Below, piece after piece: positions 1-14,425 of a stretch of 64,000 bases of DNA. Under the pieces are notes generated by a model. That model saw only the letters and a list, made by a program, of their open reading frames with translations. It was not told where the DNA came from and ran no database searches. The stretch comes from Amaranthus tricolor (lineage: Eukaryota > Streptophyta > Magnoliopsida > Caryophyllales > Amaranthaceae), in contig NC_080057.1 in NCBI RefSeq assembly GCF_026212465.1, positions 8,791,398 to 8,855,397 on the forward strand, written 5' to 3'. The stretch's first letter is position 1, and each line of letters starts with the position of its first letter. Position numbers and translations under genes: made by a program.

Positions 1-3000
1 ACGAATGAACGATGAAGAATGAACAAGGATCAATGATCAATGAAGGATGAACGATGAAGAATGAACAAGGATCCATGATCAATGAAGAATGAACGATGAT
101 GAATGAACAAGGATCAATGATCAATGAAGAATGAACGATGAAGAATGAACAAAGATTAATGCTCAATGAAGAATGAACGATGAAGAATGAACAAGGATCA
201 ATGGTCAATGAAGAATGAACGATGAAGAATGAACAAGGATCAATGATCAATGAAGAATGAACGATGAAGAATGAACAAGGATCAATGATCAATGAAGAAT
301 GAACGATGAAGAATGAACAAGGATCAATTATCAATGACAAATGAACGATGAAGAATGAAAAAGGATCAATGATCAATGAAGAATGAACGATGAAGAATAA
401 ACAAGGATTAATGGTCAATGACGAATGAACGATGAAGATTGACCAAGGATCAATCATCAATGAAGAATGAACGATGAAGAATGAACAAGGATCAATGATC
501 AATGAAGAATGAACGATGAAGAATGAACAAAGATTTATGCTCAATGAAGAATGAACGATGAAGAATGAACAAGGATCAATGGTCAATGAAGAATGAACGA
601 TGAAGAATGAACAAGGATCAATGATCAATGAAGAATGAACGATGAAGAATGAACAAGGATCAATGATCAATGAAGAATGAACGATGAAGAATGAACAAGG
701 ATTAATGGTCAATGACGAATAAACGATGAAGAATGAACAAGGATCAATTATCAATGACAAATGAACGATGAAGAATGAAAAAGGATCAATGATCAATGAA
801 GAATGAACGATGAAGAATAAACAAGGATTAATGGTCAATGACGAATGAACGATGAAGATTGAACAAGGATCAATGATCAATGACGAATGAACGATGAAGA
901 ATGAACAAGGATCAATGATCAATAAAGAATGAACGATGAAGAATGAACAAGGGTCAATGATCAATGAAGAATGAACAAGGATCAATGATGAATGACAAAT
1001 GAACGATGAAGAATGAACAAGGATCAATGATGAATGACGAATGAACGATGAAGAATGAACAAGGATCAATGATGAATGAAGAATGAACGATGAAGAATGA
1101 ACAAGAATCTCAATGAAGAATGAACGATGAAGAATGAACAAGGATCAATGATCAATGAAGAATGAACGATGAAGAATGAACAAGGATCAATGATCAATGA
1201 CGAATGAACGATGAAGAATGAACAAGGATCAATGATCAATGAAGGATGAACGATGAAGAATGAACAAGGATCCATGATCAATGAAGAATGAACGATGAAG
1301 AATGAACAAGGATCAATGATCAATGAAGAATGAACGATGAAGAATGAACAAAGATTAATGCTCAATGAAGAATGAACGATGAAGAATGAACAAGGATCAA
1401 TGATGAATGAAGAATGAACGATGAAGAATGAACAAGAATCTCAATGAAGAATGAACGATGAAGAATGAACAAGGATCAATGATCAATGAAGAATGAACGA
1501 TGAAGAATGAACAAGGATCAATGATCAATGACGAATGAACGATGAAGAATGAACAAGGATCAATGATCAATGAAGGATGAACGATGAAGAATGAACAAGG
1601 ATCCATGATCAATGAAGAATGAACGATGATGAATGAACAAGGATCAATGATCAATGAAGAATGAACGATGAAGAATGAACAAAGATTAATGCTCAATGAA
1701 GAATGAACGATGAAGAATGAACAAGGATCAATGGTCAATGAAGAATGAACGATGAAGAATGAACAAGGAACAATGATCAATGAAGAATGAACGATGAAGA
1801 ATGAACAAGGATCAATGATCAATGAAGAATGAACGATGAAGAATGAACAAGGATCAATTATCAATGACAAATGAACGATGAAGAATGAAAAAGGATCAAT
1901 GATCAATGAAGAATGAACGATGAAGAATAAACAAGGATTAATGGTCAATGACGAATGAACGATGAAGAATGAACAAGGATCAATGATCAATGAAGGATGA
2001 ACGATGAAGAATGAACAAGGATCCATGATCAATGAAGAATGAACGATGAAGAATGAACAAGGATCAATGATCAATAAAGAATGAACGATGAAGAATGAAC
2101 AAGGATTAATGGTCAATGACGAATAAACGATGAAGAATGAACAAGGATCAATTATCAATGACAAATGAACGATGAAGAATGAAAAAGGATCAATGATCAA
2201 TGAAGAATGAACGATGAAGAATAAACAAGGATTAATGGTCAATGACGAATGAACGATGAAGATTGAACAAGGATCAATGATCAATGAAGAATGAACGATG
2301 AAGAATGAACAAGGATCAATGATCAATGAAGAATGAACGATGAAGAATGAACAAAGATTTATGCTCAATGAAGAATGAACGATGAAGAATGAACAAGGAT
2401 CAATGGTCAATGAAGAATGAACGATGAAGAATGAACAAGGATCAATGATCAATGAAGAATGAACGATGAAGAATGAACAAGGATCAATGATCAATGAAGA
2501 ATGAACGATGAAGAATGAACAAGGATTAATGGTCAATGACGAATAAACGATGAAGAATGAACAAGGATCAATTATCAATGACAAATGAACGATGAAGAAT
2601 GAAAAAGCATCAATGATCAATGAAGAATGAACGATGAAGAATAAACAAGGATTAATTGTCAATGACGAATGAACGATGAAGATTGAACAAGGATCAATGA
2701 TCAATGACGAATGAACGATGAAGAATGAACAAGGATCAATGATCAATAAAGAATGAACGATGCAGAATGAACAAGGGTCAATGATCAATGAAGAATGAAC
2801 AAGGATCAATGATGAATGACAAATGAACGATGAAGAATGAACAAGGATCAATGATGAATGACGAATGAACGATGAAGAATGAACAAGGATCAATGATGAA
2901 TGAAGAATGAACAAGAATCTCAATGAAGAATGAACGATGAATAATGAACAAGGATCAATGATCAATGAAGAATGAATGATGAAGAATGAACAAGGATCAA

Positions 3001-4509
3001 TGATCAATGACGAATTAATGATGAAGAATGAACAAAGATTAATGCTCAATGAAGAATGAACGATGAAGAATGAACAAGGATCAATGATCAATGAAGAATG
3101 AATGATGAAGAATGAACAAGGATCAATGATCAATGAAGAATGAACGATGAAGAATGTACAAGGATTAATGGTCAATGAAGAATGAACGATGAAGATTGAA
3201 CAAGGATCAATGGTCAATGAAGAATGAACGATGAAGATTGAACAAGGATCAATGATCAATGAAGAATGAACGATGAAGAATGAACAAGGATCAATTATCA
3301 ATGACAAATGAACGATGAAGAATGAAAAAGGATCAATGATCAATGAAGAATGAACGATGAAGAATAAACAAGGATTAATGGTCAATGACGAATGAACGAT
3401 GAAGAATGAACAAGGATCAATGGTCAATGATGAATGAAAGATGAAGAATGAACAAGGATCAATGATCAATGAAGGATGAACGATGAAGAATGAACAAGGA
3501 TCAATGATCAATGAAGAATGAACGATGAAGAATGAACAAGGATCAATAATCAATGAAGAATGAACGATGAAGAATGAACTAGGATCAATGATCAATGACG
3601 AATGAACGATGAAGAATGAACAAGGATCAATGATCAATGAAGAATGAACGATGAAGAATGAACAAGGGTCAATGATCAATGAAGAATGAACGATGAAGAA
3701 TGAACAAGGATTAATGGTCAATGACGAATGAACGATGAAGAATGAACAAGGATCAATGATCAATGAAGAATGAACAAGGATCAATGGTCAATGAAGAATG
3801 AACGATGAAGAATGAACAAGGATTAATGGTCAATGAAGGATGAACGATGAAGATTGAACAAGGATCAATGATCAATGACGAATGAACGATGAAGAATGAA
3901 CAAGGATCAATGATCAATGAAGAATGAACGATGAAGAATGAACATGGGTCAATGATCAATGAAGAATGAACGATGAAGAATGAACAAGGATTAATGATCA
4001 ATGAAGAATGAACGATGAAAAATGAACAAGGATTAATGGTCAATGAAGAATGAACGATGAAGATTGAACAAGGATCAATGATCAATGACGAATGAACGAT
4101 GAAGAATGAACATGGGTCAATGATCAATGAAGAATGAACGATGAAGAATGAACAAGGATTAATGATCAATGAAGAATGAACGATGAAGAATGAAAGAGGA
4201 TCAATGATCAATGAAGAATGAACGATGAAGAATGAATAAGGATTAATGGTCAATGACGAATGAACGATGAAGAATGAACAAGGATCAATGATCAATGAAG
4301 GATGAACGATGAAGAATGAACAATGATCAATGATCAATGAAGAATGAACGATGAAGAATGAACAAGGATCAATGATCAATGAAGAATGAACGATGTAGAA
4401 TGAACAAGGATCAATGATGAATGACGAATGAACGATGAAGAATGAACAAGGATCAATGATCAATGAAGAATGAACGATGAAGAATGAACAAGGATCATTG
4501 ATCAATGAA
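1..4509. repeat. Left zone of array with short-range duplications
   Basis: This part is a patchwork of local copies. Bases 1-438 match 1531-1968 (offset 1530) with few differences. Bases from about 440 to 1080 match those from about 2264 to 2900 (offset 1824), including the rare AAAGATTTATGCTC variant near 530 and 2354 and the GACGAATAAACG variant near 715 and 2539. From about 2950 to 4509 I see only variant monomers, with no long copy identified by eye. Several shared variants, such as GAAGATTGA in place of GAAGAATGA, are rare or absent further right, so this zone has a partly separate history from the rest of the array. Confidence 0.8.
1040..1732. repeat. 331-bp tandem duplication within the array
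   Basis: Bases from about 1040 to 1370 are repeated from about 1371 to 1701, with matching on to 1732. Landmarks at offset 331 are the truncated monomer junction ACAAGAATCTCAATG (1101 and 1432), a GACGAATG monomer (1200 and 1531) and AAAGATTAATGCTC (1350 and 1681). The length is not a multiple of 42 because the copied segment carries the shortened monomer. The first base of the window corresponds to 1200 and 1531, so at least three related copies exist here. Confidence 0.82.
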
Positions 4510-7500
4510 GAATGAACGATGAAGAATGAACAAGGATCAATGATCAATGAAGAATGAACAATGAAGAATGAACAAGGATCAATGATCAATGAAGAACGAA
4601 CGATGAAGAATGAACAAGGATCAATTACCAATGACAAATGAACGATGAAGAATGAAAAAGGATCAATGATCAATGAAGAATGAACGATGAAGAATAAACA
4701 AGGATTAATGGTCAATGACGAATGAACGATGAAGAATGAACAAGGATCAATGGTCAATGAAGAATGAACGATGAAGAATGAACAAGGATCAATGATCAAT
4801 GACGAATGAAAGATGAAGAATGAACAAAGATTAATGCTCAATGAAGAATGAACGATGAAGAATGAACAAGGATCAATGATCAATGAAGAATGAACGATGA
4901 AGAATGAACAAGGATCAATGATCAATGAAGAATGAACGATGAAGAATGAACAAGGATCAATGATCAATGAAGAATGAACGATGAAGAATAAACAAGGATC
5001 AATGATCAATGAAGAATGAACGATGAAGAATAAACAAGGATCAATTATCAATGAAGATTGAACGATGAAGAATGAACAAGGATCAATGATCAATGAAGAA
5101 TGAACGATGAAGAATGAACAAGGATCAATGATCAATGAAGAATGAACGATGAAGAATAAACAAGGATCAATTATCAATGACAAATGAACGATGAAGAATG
5201 AACAAGGATCAATGATCAATGAAGAAAGAACGATGAAGAATGAACAAGGATCAATGATCAATGACGAATGAACGATGAAGAATGAACAAAGATTAATGCT
5301 CAATGAAGAATGAACGATGAAGAATGAACAAGGATCAATGATCAATGAAGAATGAACAATGAAGAATGAACGAAGAAGAATAAACAAGGATCAATGATCA
5401 ATGAAGAATGAACGATGAAGAATGAACAAGGATTAATGGTCAATGACGAATGAACGATGAAGAATGAACAAGGATCAATGGTCAATGAAGAATGAACGAT
5501 GAAGAATGAACAAGGATCAATGATCAATGACGAATGAAAGATGAAGAATGAACAAAGATTAATGCTCAATGAAGAATGAACCATGAAGAATGAACAAGGA
5601 TCAATGATCAATGAAGGATGAACGATGAAGAATGAATAAGGATCAATGATCAATGAAGGATGAACGATGAAGAATGAACAAGGATCTATGATCAATGAAG
5701 AATGAACGATGAAGAATGAACAAGGATCAATGATCAATGAAGAATGAACGATGAAGAATGAACAAAGATTAATGCTCAATGAAGAATGAACGATGAAGAA
5801 TGAACAAGGATCAATGGTCAATGAAGAATGAACGATGAAGAATGAACAAGGATCAATGATCAATGAAGAATGAACGATGAAGAATGAACAAGGATCAATG
5901 ATCAATGAAGAATGAACGATGAGGAATGAACAAGGATCCATGATCAATGAAGAATGAACGAAGAAGAATGAACAAGGATCAATGATCAATGAAGAATGAA
6001 CAATGAAGAATGAACAAGGATCAACAGTCAATGAAGAAAGAACAAGGATCAATGATCGATGAAGAATGAACAAGGATCAATGATCAATGAAGAATGAACG
6101 ATGAAGAATGAACAAGATGAACGATGAAGAATGAACCAGGATCAATGATCAATGAAGAATGAACAAGGATCAATGATGAATGAAGAATGAACGATAAAGA
6201 ATGAACAAGGATCAATGATCAATGAAGAAAGAACGATGAAGAATGAACAAGGATCAATGATCAATGAAGAATGAACGATGAGGAATGAACAAGGATCCAT
6301 GATCAATGAAGAATGAACGAAGAAGAATGAACAAGGATCAATGATCAATGAAGAATGAACAATGAAGAATGAACAAGGATCAACAATCAATGAAGAATGA
6401 ACAAGGATCAATGATCGATGAAGAATGAACAAGGATCAATGATCAATGAAGAATGAACGATGAAGAATGAACAAGATGAACGATGAAGAATGAACCAGGA
6501 TCAATGATCAATGAAGAATGAACAAGGATCAATGATGAATGAAGAATGAACGATAAAGAATGAACAAGGATCAATGATCAATGAAGAATGAACGATGAAG
6601 AATGAACAAGGATCAATGATCAATGACGAATGAACGATGAAGAATGAACAAGGATCAATGATCAATGAAGGATGAACGATGAAGAATGAAGGATCAATTA
6701 TCAAATGACAAATGAACGATGAAGAATGAACAAGGATCAATGATCAATGAAGAATGAACAATGAAGAATGAACAAGGATCAATGATCAATGAAGAACGAA
6801 CGATGAAGAATGAACAAGGATCAATTACCAATGACAAATGAACGATGAAGAATGAAAAAGGATCAATGATCAATGAAGAATGAACGATGAAGAATAAACA
6901 AGGATTAATGGTCAATGACGAATGAACGATGAAGAATGAACAAGGATCAATGGTCAATGAAGAATGAACGATGAAGAATGAACAAGGATCAATGATCAAT
7001 GACGAATGAAAGATGAAGAATGAACAAAGATTAATGCTCAATGAAGAATGAACGATGAAGAATGAACAAGGATCAATGATCAATGAAGAATGAACGATGA
7101 AGAATGAACAAGGATCAATGATCAATGAAGAATGAACGATGAAGAATGAACAAGGATCAATGATCAATGAAGAATGAACGATGAAGAATAAACAAGGATC
7201 AATGATCAATGAAGAATGAACGATGAAGAATAAACAAGGATCAATTATCAATGAAGATTGAACGATGAAGAATGAACAAGGATCAATGATCAATGAAGAA
7301 TGAACGATGAAGAATGAACAAGGATCAATGATCAATGAAGAATGAACGATGAAGAATAAACAAGGATCAATTATCAATGACAAATGAACGATGAAGAATG
7401 AACAAGGATCAATGATCAATGAAGAAAGAACGATGAAGAATGAACAAGGATCAATGATCAATGACGAATGAACGATGAAGAATGAACAAAGATTAATGCT

Positions 7501-8959
7501 CAATGAAGAATGAACGATGAAGAATGAACAAGGATCAATGATCAATGAAGAATGAACAATGAAGAATGAACGAAGAAGAATAAACAAGGATCAATGATCA
7601 ATGAAGAATGAACGATGAAGAATGAACAAGGATTAATGGTCAATGACGAATGAACGATGAAGAATGAACAAGGATCAATGGTCAATGAAGAATGAACGAT
7701 GAAGAATGAACAAGGATCAATGATCAATGACGAATGAAAGATGAAGAATGAACAAAGATTAATGCTCAATGAAGAATGAACCATGAAGAATGAACAAGGA
7801 TCAATGATCAATGAAGGATGAACGATGAAGAATGAATAAGGATCAATGATCAATGAAGGATGAACGATGAAGAATGAACAAGGATCTATGATCAATGAAG
7901 AATGAACGATGAAGAATGAACAAGGATCAATGATCAATGAAGAATGAACGATGAAGAATGAACAAAGATTAATGCTCAATGAAGAATGAACGATGAAGAA
8001 TGAACAAGGATCAATGGTCAATGAAGAATGAACGATGAAGAATGAACAAGGATCAATGATCAATGAAGAATGAACGATGAAGAATGAACAAGGATCAATG
8101 ATCAATGAAGAATGAACGATGAGGAATGAACAAGGATCCATGATCAATGAAGAATGAACGAAGAAGAATGAACAAGGATCAATGATCAATGAAGAATGAA
8201 CAATGAAGAATGAACAAGGATCAACAGTCAATGAAGAAAGAACAAGGATCAATGATCGATGAAGAATGAACAAGGATCAATGATCAATGAAGAATGAACG
8301 ATGAAGAATGAACAAGATGAACGATGAAGAATGAACCAGGATCAATGATCAATGAAGAATGAACAAGGATCAATGATGAATGAAGAATGAACGATAAAGA
8401 ATGAACAAGGATCAATGATCAATGAAGAAAGAACGATGAAGAATGAACAAGGATCAATGATCAATGAAGAATGAACGATGAGGAATGAACAAGGATCCAT
8501 GATCAATGAAGAATGAACGAAGAAGAATGAACAAGGATCAATGATCAATGAAGAATGAACAATGAAGAATGAACAAGGATCAACAATCAATGAAGAATGA
8601 ACAAGGATCAATGATCGATGAAGAATGAACAAGGATCAATGATCAATGAAGAATGAACGATGAAGAATTAACAAGATGAACGATGAAGAATGAACCAGGA
8701 TCAATGATCAATGAAGAATGAACAAGGATCAATGATGAATGAAGAATGAACGATAAAGAATGAACAAGGATCAATGATCAATGAAGAATGAACGATGAAG
8801 AATGAACAAGGATCAATGATCAATGACGAATGAACGATGAAGAATGAACAAGGATCAATGATCAATGAAGGATGAACGATGAAGAATGAAGGATCAATTA
8901 TCAAATGACAAATGAACGATGAAGAATGAACAAGGATCAATGATCAATGAAGAATGAAC
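4510..8959. repeat. 2200-bp tandem duplication
   Basis: Two adjacent copies, about 4510-6710 and 6711-8910, with matching on to about 8959. Landmarks all sit 2200 bp apart: the GAACAATGAAGAATGAACG junction (5354 and 7554), the ACAAGATGAACG 23-bp monomer junctions (near 6112 and 8312; near 6472 and 8672) and the TTATCAAATGACAAATG insertion variant (6698 and 8898). The copies are close to identical by eye; one difference seen is GAATGAACAAG at 6468 against GAATTAACAAG at 8668. The near identity points to a recent duplication. The right copy departs at about 8960, where ACAATG is replaced by ACGATG. Confidence 0.88.
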
Positions 8960-9989
8960 GATGAAGAATGAACAAGGATTAATGGTCAATGACGAATGAA
9001 CGATGAAGAATAAACAAGGATCAATGATCAATGAAGGATGAACGATGAAGAATGAACAAGGATCCATGATCAATGAAGAATGAACGATGAAGAATGAACA
9101 AGGATTAATGGTCAATGACGAATGAACGATGAAGAATGAACAAGGATCAATGCTCAATGAAGAATGAACGATGAAGAATGAACAAGGATCAATGATCAAT
9201 GACGAATGAACGATGAAGAATGAACAAGGATCAATGGTCAATGACGAATGAACGATGAAGAATGAACAAGGATCAATGATGAATGACGAATAAACGATGA
9301 AGAATGAACAAGGATCAATGATCAATGAAGAATGAACGATGAAGAATAAACAAGGATCAATTATCAATGACAAATGAACGATGAAGAATGAAAAAGGATC
9401 AATGATCAATGAAGAATGAACGATGAAGAATAAACAAGGATTAATGGTCAATGACGAATGAACGATGAAGAATGAACAAGGATCAATGGTCAATGACGAA
9501 TGAACGATGAAGAATGAACAAGGATCAATGATCAATGAAGGATGAACGATGAAGAATGAACAAGGATCAATGATCAATGAAGAATGAACGATGAAGAATG
9601 AACAAGATGAACGATGAAGACTGAACCAGGATCAATGATCAATGAAGAATGAACAAGGATCAATGATGAATGAAGAATGAACGATAAAGAATGAACAAGG
9701 ATCAATGATCTATGAAGAATGAACGATGAAGAATGAACAAGGATCAATGATCAATGACGAATGAACGATGAAGAATGAACAAGGATCAATGATCAATGAA
9801 GAATGAACGATGAAGAATAAACAAGGATTAATGGTCAATGACGAATGAACGATGAAGAATGAACAAGGATCAATGGTCAATGACGAATGAACGATGAAGA
9901 ATGAACAAGGATCAATGATCAATGAAGGATGAACGATGAAGAATGAAGGATCAATTATCAATGACAAATGAACGATGAAGAATGAACAA

Positions 9990-12900
9990 GGATCAATGAT
10001 CAATGAAGAATGAACGATGAAGAATGAACAAGGATTAATGGTCAATGACGAATGAACGATGAAGAATAAACAAGGATCAATGATCAATGAAGGATGAACG
10101 ATGAAGAATGAACAAGGATCCATGATCAATGAAGAATGAACGATGAAGAATGAACAAGCATTAATGGTCAATGACGAATGAACGATGAAGAATGAACAAG
10201 GATCAATGCTCAATGAAGAATGAACGATGAAGAATGAACAAGGATCAATGATCAATGACGAATGAACGATGAAGAATGAACAAGGATAAATGGTCAATGA
10301 CGAATGAACGATGAAGAATGAACAAGGATCAATGATGAATGACGAATGAACGATGAAGAATGAACAAGGATCAATGATCAATGAAGAATGAACGATGAAG
10401 AATAAACAAGGATTAATGGTCAATGACGAATGAACGATGAAGAATGAACAAGGATCAATGGTCAATGACGAATGAACGATGAAGAATGAACAAGGATCAA
10501 TGATCAATGAAGGATGAACGATGAAGAATGAACAAGGATCAATGATCAATGAAGAATGAACGATGAAGAATGAACAAGGATCAATGATGAATGACGAATG
10601 AACGATGAAGAATGAACAAGGATCAATGATCAATGAAGAATTAACGATGAAGAATGAACAAAGATTAATGCTCAATGAAGAATGAACGATGAAGAATGAA
10701 CAAGGATCAATGGTCAATGAAGAATGAACGATGATGAATGAACAAGGATCAATGATCAATGAAGAATGAACGATGAAGAATGAAAAAGGATCAATGATCA
10801 ATGAAGGATCAACGATGAAGAATGAACAAGGATCAATGATCAATGAAGGATGAACGATGAAGAATGAACAAGGATCAATGATCAATGAAGAATGAACGAT
10901 GAAGAATGAACAAGGATCAATGATCAATGAAGAATGAACAAAGATTAATGCTCAATGAAGAATGAACGATGAAGAATGAACAAGGATCAATGGTCAATGA
11001 AGAATGAACGATGAAGAATGAACAAGGATCAATGATCAATGAAGAATGAACGATGAAGAATGAACAAGGATCAATGATCAATGAAGAATGAACGATGAGG
11101 AATGAACAAGGATCCATGATCAATGAAGAATGAACGAAGAAGAATGAACAAGGATCAATGATCAATGAAGAATGAACAATGAAGAATGAACAAGGATCAA
11201 CAGTCAATGAAGAATGAACAAGGATCAATGATCGATGAAGAATGAACAAGGATCAATGATCAATGAAGAATGAACGATGAAGAATGAACAAGATGAACGA
11301 TGAAGAATGAACCAGGATCAATGATCAATGAAGAATGAACAAGGATCAATGATGAATGAAGAATGAACGATAAAGAATGAACAAGGATCAATGATCAATG
11401 AAGAAAGAACGATGAAGAATGAACAAGGATCAATGATCAATGAAGAATGAACGATTAGGAATGAACAAGGATCCATGATCAATGAAGAATGAACGAAGAA
11501 GAATGAACAAGGATCAATGATCAATGAAGAATGAACAATGAAGAATGAACAAGGATCAACAGTCAATGAAGAATGAACAAGGATCAATGATCGATGAAGA
11601 ATGAACTAAGGATCAATGATCAATGAAGAATGAACGATGAAGAATGAACAAGATGAACGATGAAGAATGAACCAGGATCAATGATCAATGAAGAATGAAC
11701 AAGGATCAATGATGAATGAAGAATGAATGATAAAGAATGAAGAAGGATCAATGATCAATGAAGAATGAACGATGAAGAATGAACAAGGATCAATGATCAA
11801 TGACGAATGAACAATGAAGAATGAACAAGGATCAATGATCAATGAAGAATGAACGATGAAGAATGAACAAGGATCAATGATCAATGAAGAATGAACGATG
11901 AAGAATGAAGGATCAGTTATCAATGACAAATGAACGATGAAGAATGAACAAGGATCAATGATCAATGAAGAATGAACGATGAAGAATGAACAAGGATCAA
12001 TGATAAATGAAGAATTAACGATGAAGAATGAACAAAGATTAATGCTCAATGAAGAATGAACGATGAAGAATGAACAAGGATCAATGGTCAATGAAGAATG
12101 AACGATGAAGAATGAACAAGGATCAATGATCAATGAAGAATGAACGATGAAGAATGAACAAGGATCAATGATGAATGAAGAATGAACGATGAAGAATGAA
12201 CAAGGATCAATGATCAATGAAGAATGAACGATGAAGAATGAACAAGGATTAATGGTCAATGACGAATGAACGATGAAGAATAAACAAGGATCAATGATCA
12301 ATGAAGGATGAACGATGAAGAATGAACAAGGATCCATGATCAATGAAGAATGAACGATGAAGAATGAACAAGCATTAATGGTCAATGACGAATGAACGAT
12401 GAAGAATGAACAAGGATCAATGCTCAATGAAGAATGAACGATGAAGAATGAACAAGGATCAATGATCAATGACGAATGAACGATGAAGAATGAACAAGGA
12501 TCAATGGTCAATGACGAATGAACGATGAAGAATGAACAAGGATCAATGATGAATGACGAATGAACGATGAAGAATGAACAAGGATCAATGATCAATGAAG
12601 AATGAACGATGAAGAATAAACAAGGATTAATGGTCAATGACGAATGAACGATGAAGAATGAACAAGGATCAATGGTCAATGACGAATGAACGATGAAGAA
12701 TGAACAAGGATCAATGATCAATGAAGGATGAACGATGAAGAATGAACAAGGATCAATGATCAATGAAGAATGAACGATGAAGAATGAACAAGGATCAATG
12801 ATGAATGACGAATGAACGATGAAGAATGAACAAGGATCAATGATCAATGAAGAATTAACGATGAAGAATGAACAAAGATTAATGCTCAATGAAGAATGAA

Positions 12901-14425
12901 CGATGAAGAATGAACAAGGATCAATGGTCAATGAAGAATGAACGATGATGAATGAACAAGGATCAATGATCAATGAAGAATGAACGATGAAGAATGAAAA
13001 AGGATCAATGATCAATGAAGGATCAACGATGAAGAATGAACAAGGATCAATGATCAATGAAGGATGAACGATGAAGAATGAACAAGGATCAATGATCAAT
13101 GAAGAATGAACGATGAAGAATGAACAAGGATCAATGATCAATGAAGAATGAACAAAGATTAATGCTCAATGAAGAATGAACGATGAAGAATGAACAAGGA
13201 TCAATGGTCAATGAAGAATGAACGATGAAGAATGAACAAGGATCAATGATCAATGAAGAATGAACGATGAAGAATGAACAAGGATCAATGATCAATGAAG
13301 AATGAACGATGAGGAATGAACAAGGATCCATGATCAATGAAGAATGAACGAAGAAGAATGAACAAGGATCAATGATCAATGAAGAATGAACAATGAAGAA
13401 TGAACAAGGATCAACAGTCAATGAAGAATGAACAAGGATCAATGATCGATGAAGAATGAACAAGGATCAATGATCAATGAAGAATGAACGATGAAGAATG
13501 AACAAGATGAACGATGAAGAATGAACCAGGATCAATGATCAATGAAGAATGAACAAGGATCAATGATGAATGAAGAATGAACGATAAAGAATGAACAAGG
13601 ATCAATGATCAATGAAGAAAGAACGATGAAGAATGAACAAGGATCAATGATCAATGAAGAATGAACGATTAGGAATGAACAAGGATCCATGATCAATGAA
13701 GAATGAACGAAGAAGAATGAACAAGGATCAATGATCAATGAAGAATGAACAATGAAGAATGAACAAGGATCAACAGTCAATGAAGAATGAACAAGGATCA
13801 ATGATCGATGAAGAATGAACTAAGGATCAATGATCAATGAAGAATGAACGATGAAGAATGAACAAGATGAACGATGAAGAATGAACCAGGATCAATGATC
13901 AATGAAGAATGAACAAGGATCAATGATGAATGAAGAATGAATGATAAAGAATGAAGAAGGATCAATGATCAATGAAGAATGAACGATGAAGAATGAACAA
14001 GGATCAATGATCAATGACGAATGAACAATGAAGAATGAACAAGGATCAATGATCAATGAAGAATGAACGATGAAGAATGAACAAGGATCAATGATCAATG
14101 AAGAATGAACGATGAAGAATGAAGGATCAGTTATCAATGACAAATGAACGATGAAGAATGAACAAGGATCAATGATCAATGAAGAATGAACGATGAAGAA
14201 TGAACAAGGATCAATGATAAATGAAGAATTAACGATGAAGAATGAACAAAGATTAATGCTCAATGAAGAATGAACGATGAAGAATGAACAAGGATCAATG
14301 GTCAATGAAGAATGAACGATGAAGAATGAACAAGGATCAATGATCAATGAAGAATGAACGATGAAGAATGAACAAGGATCAATGATGAATGAAGAATGAA
14401 CGATGAAGAATGAACAAGGATCAAT
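9990..14425. repeat. 2214-bp tandem duplication
   Basis: Two adjacent copies, about 9990-12211 and 12204-14425, at offset 2214. Shared landmarks include the rare GAACAAGCATTAATGG variant (10156 and 12370), the GAAGGATCAACG variant (10803 and 13017), the GAACGATTAGG variant (11451 and 13665) and the GAACTAAGG one-base insertion (11604 and 13818). The copies part near 12212/14426, where TGATCA is replaced by TGGTCA. The period exceeds that of the preceding duplication by 14 bp, exactly two heptamers. Confidence 0.87.
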
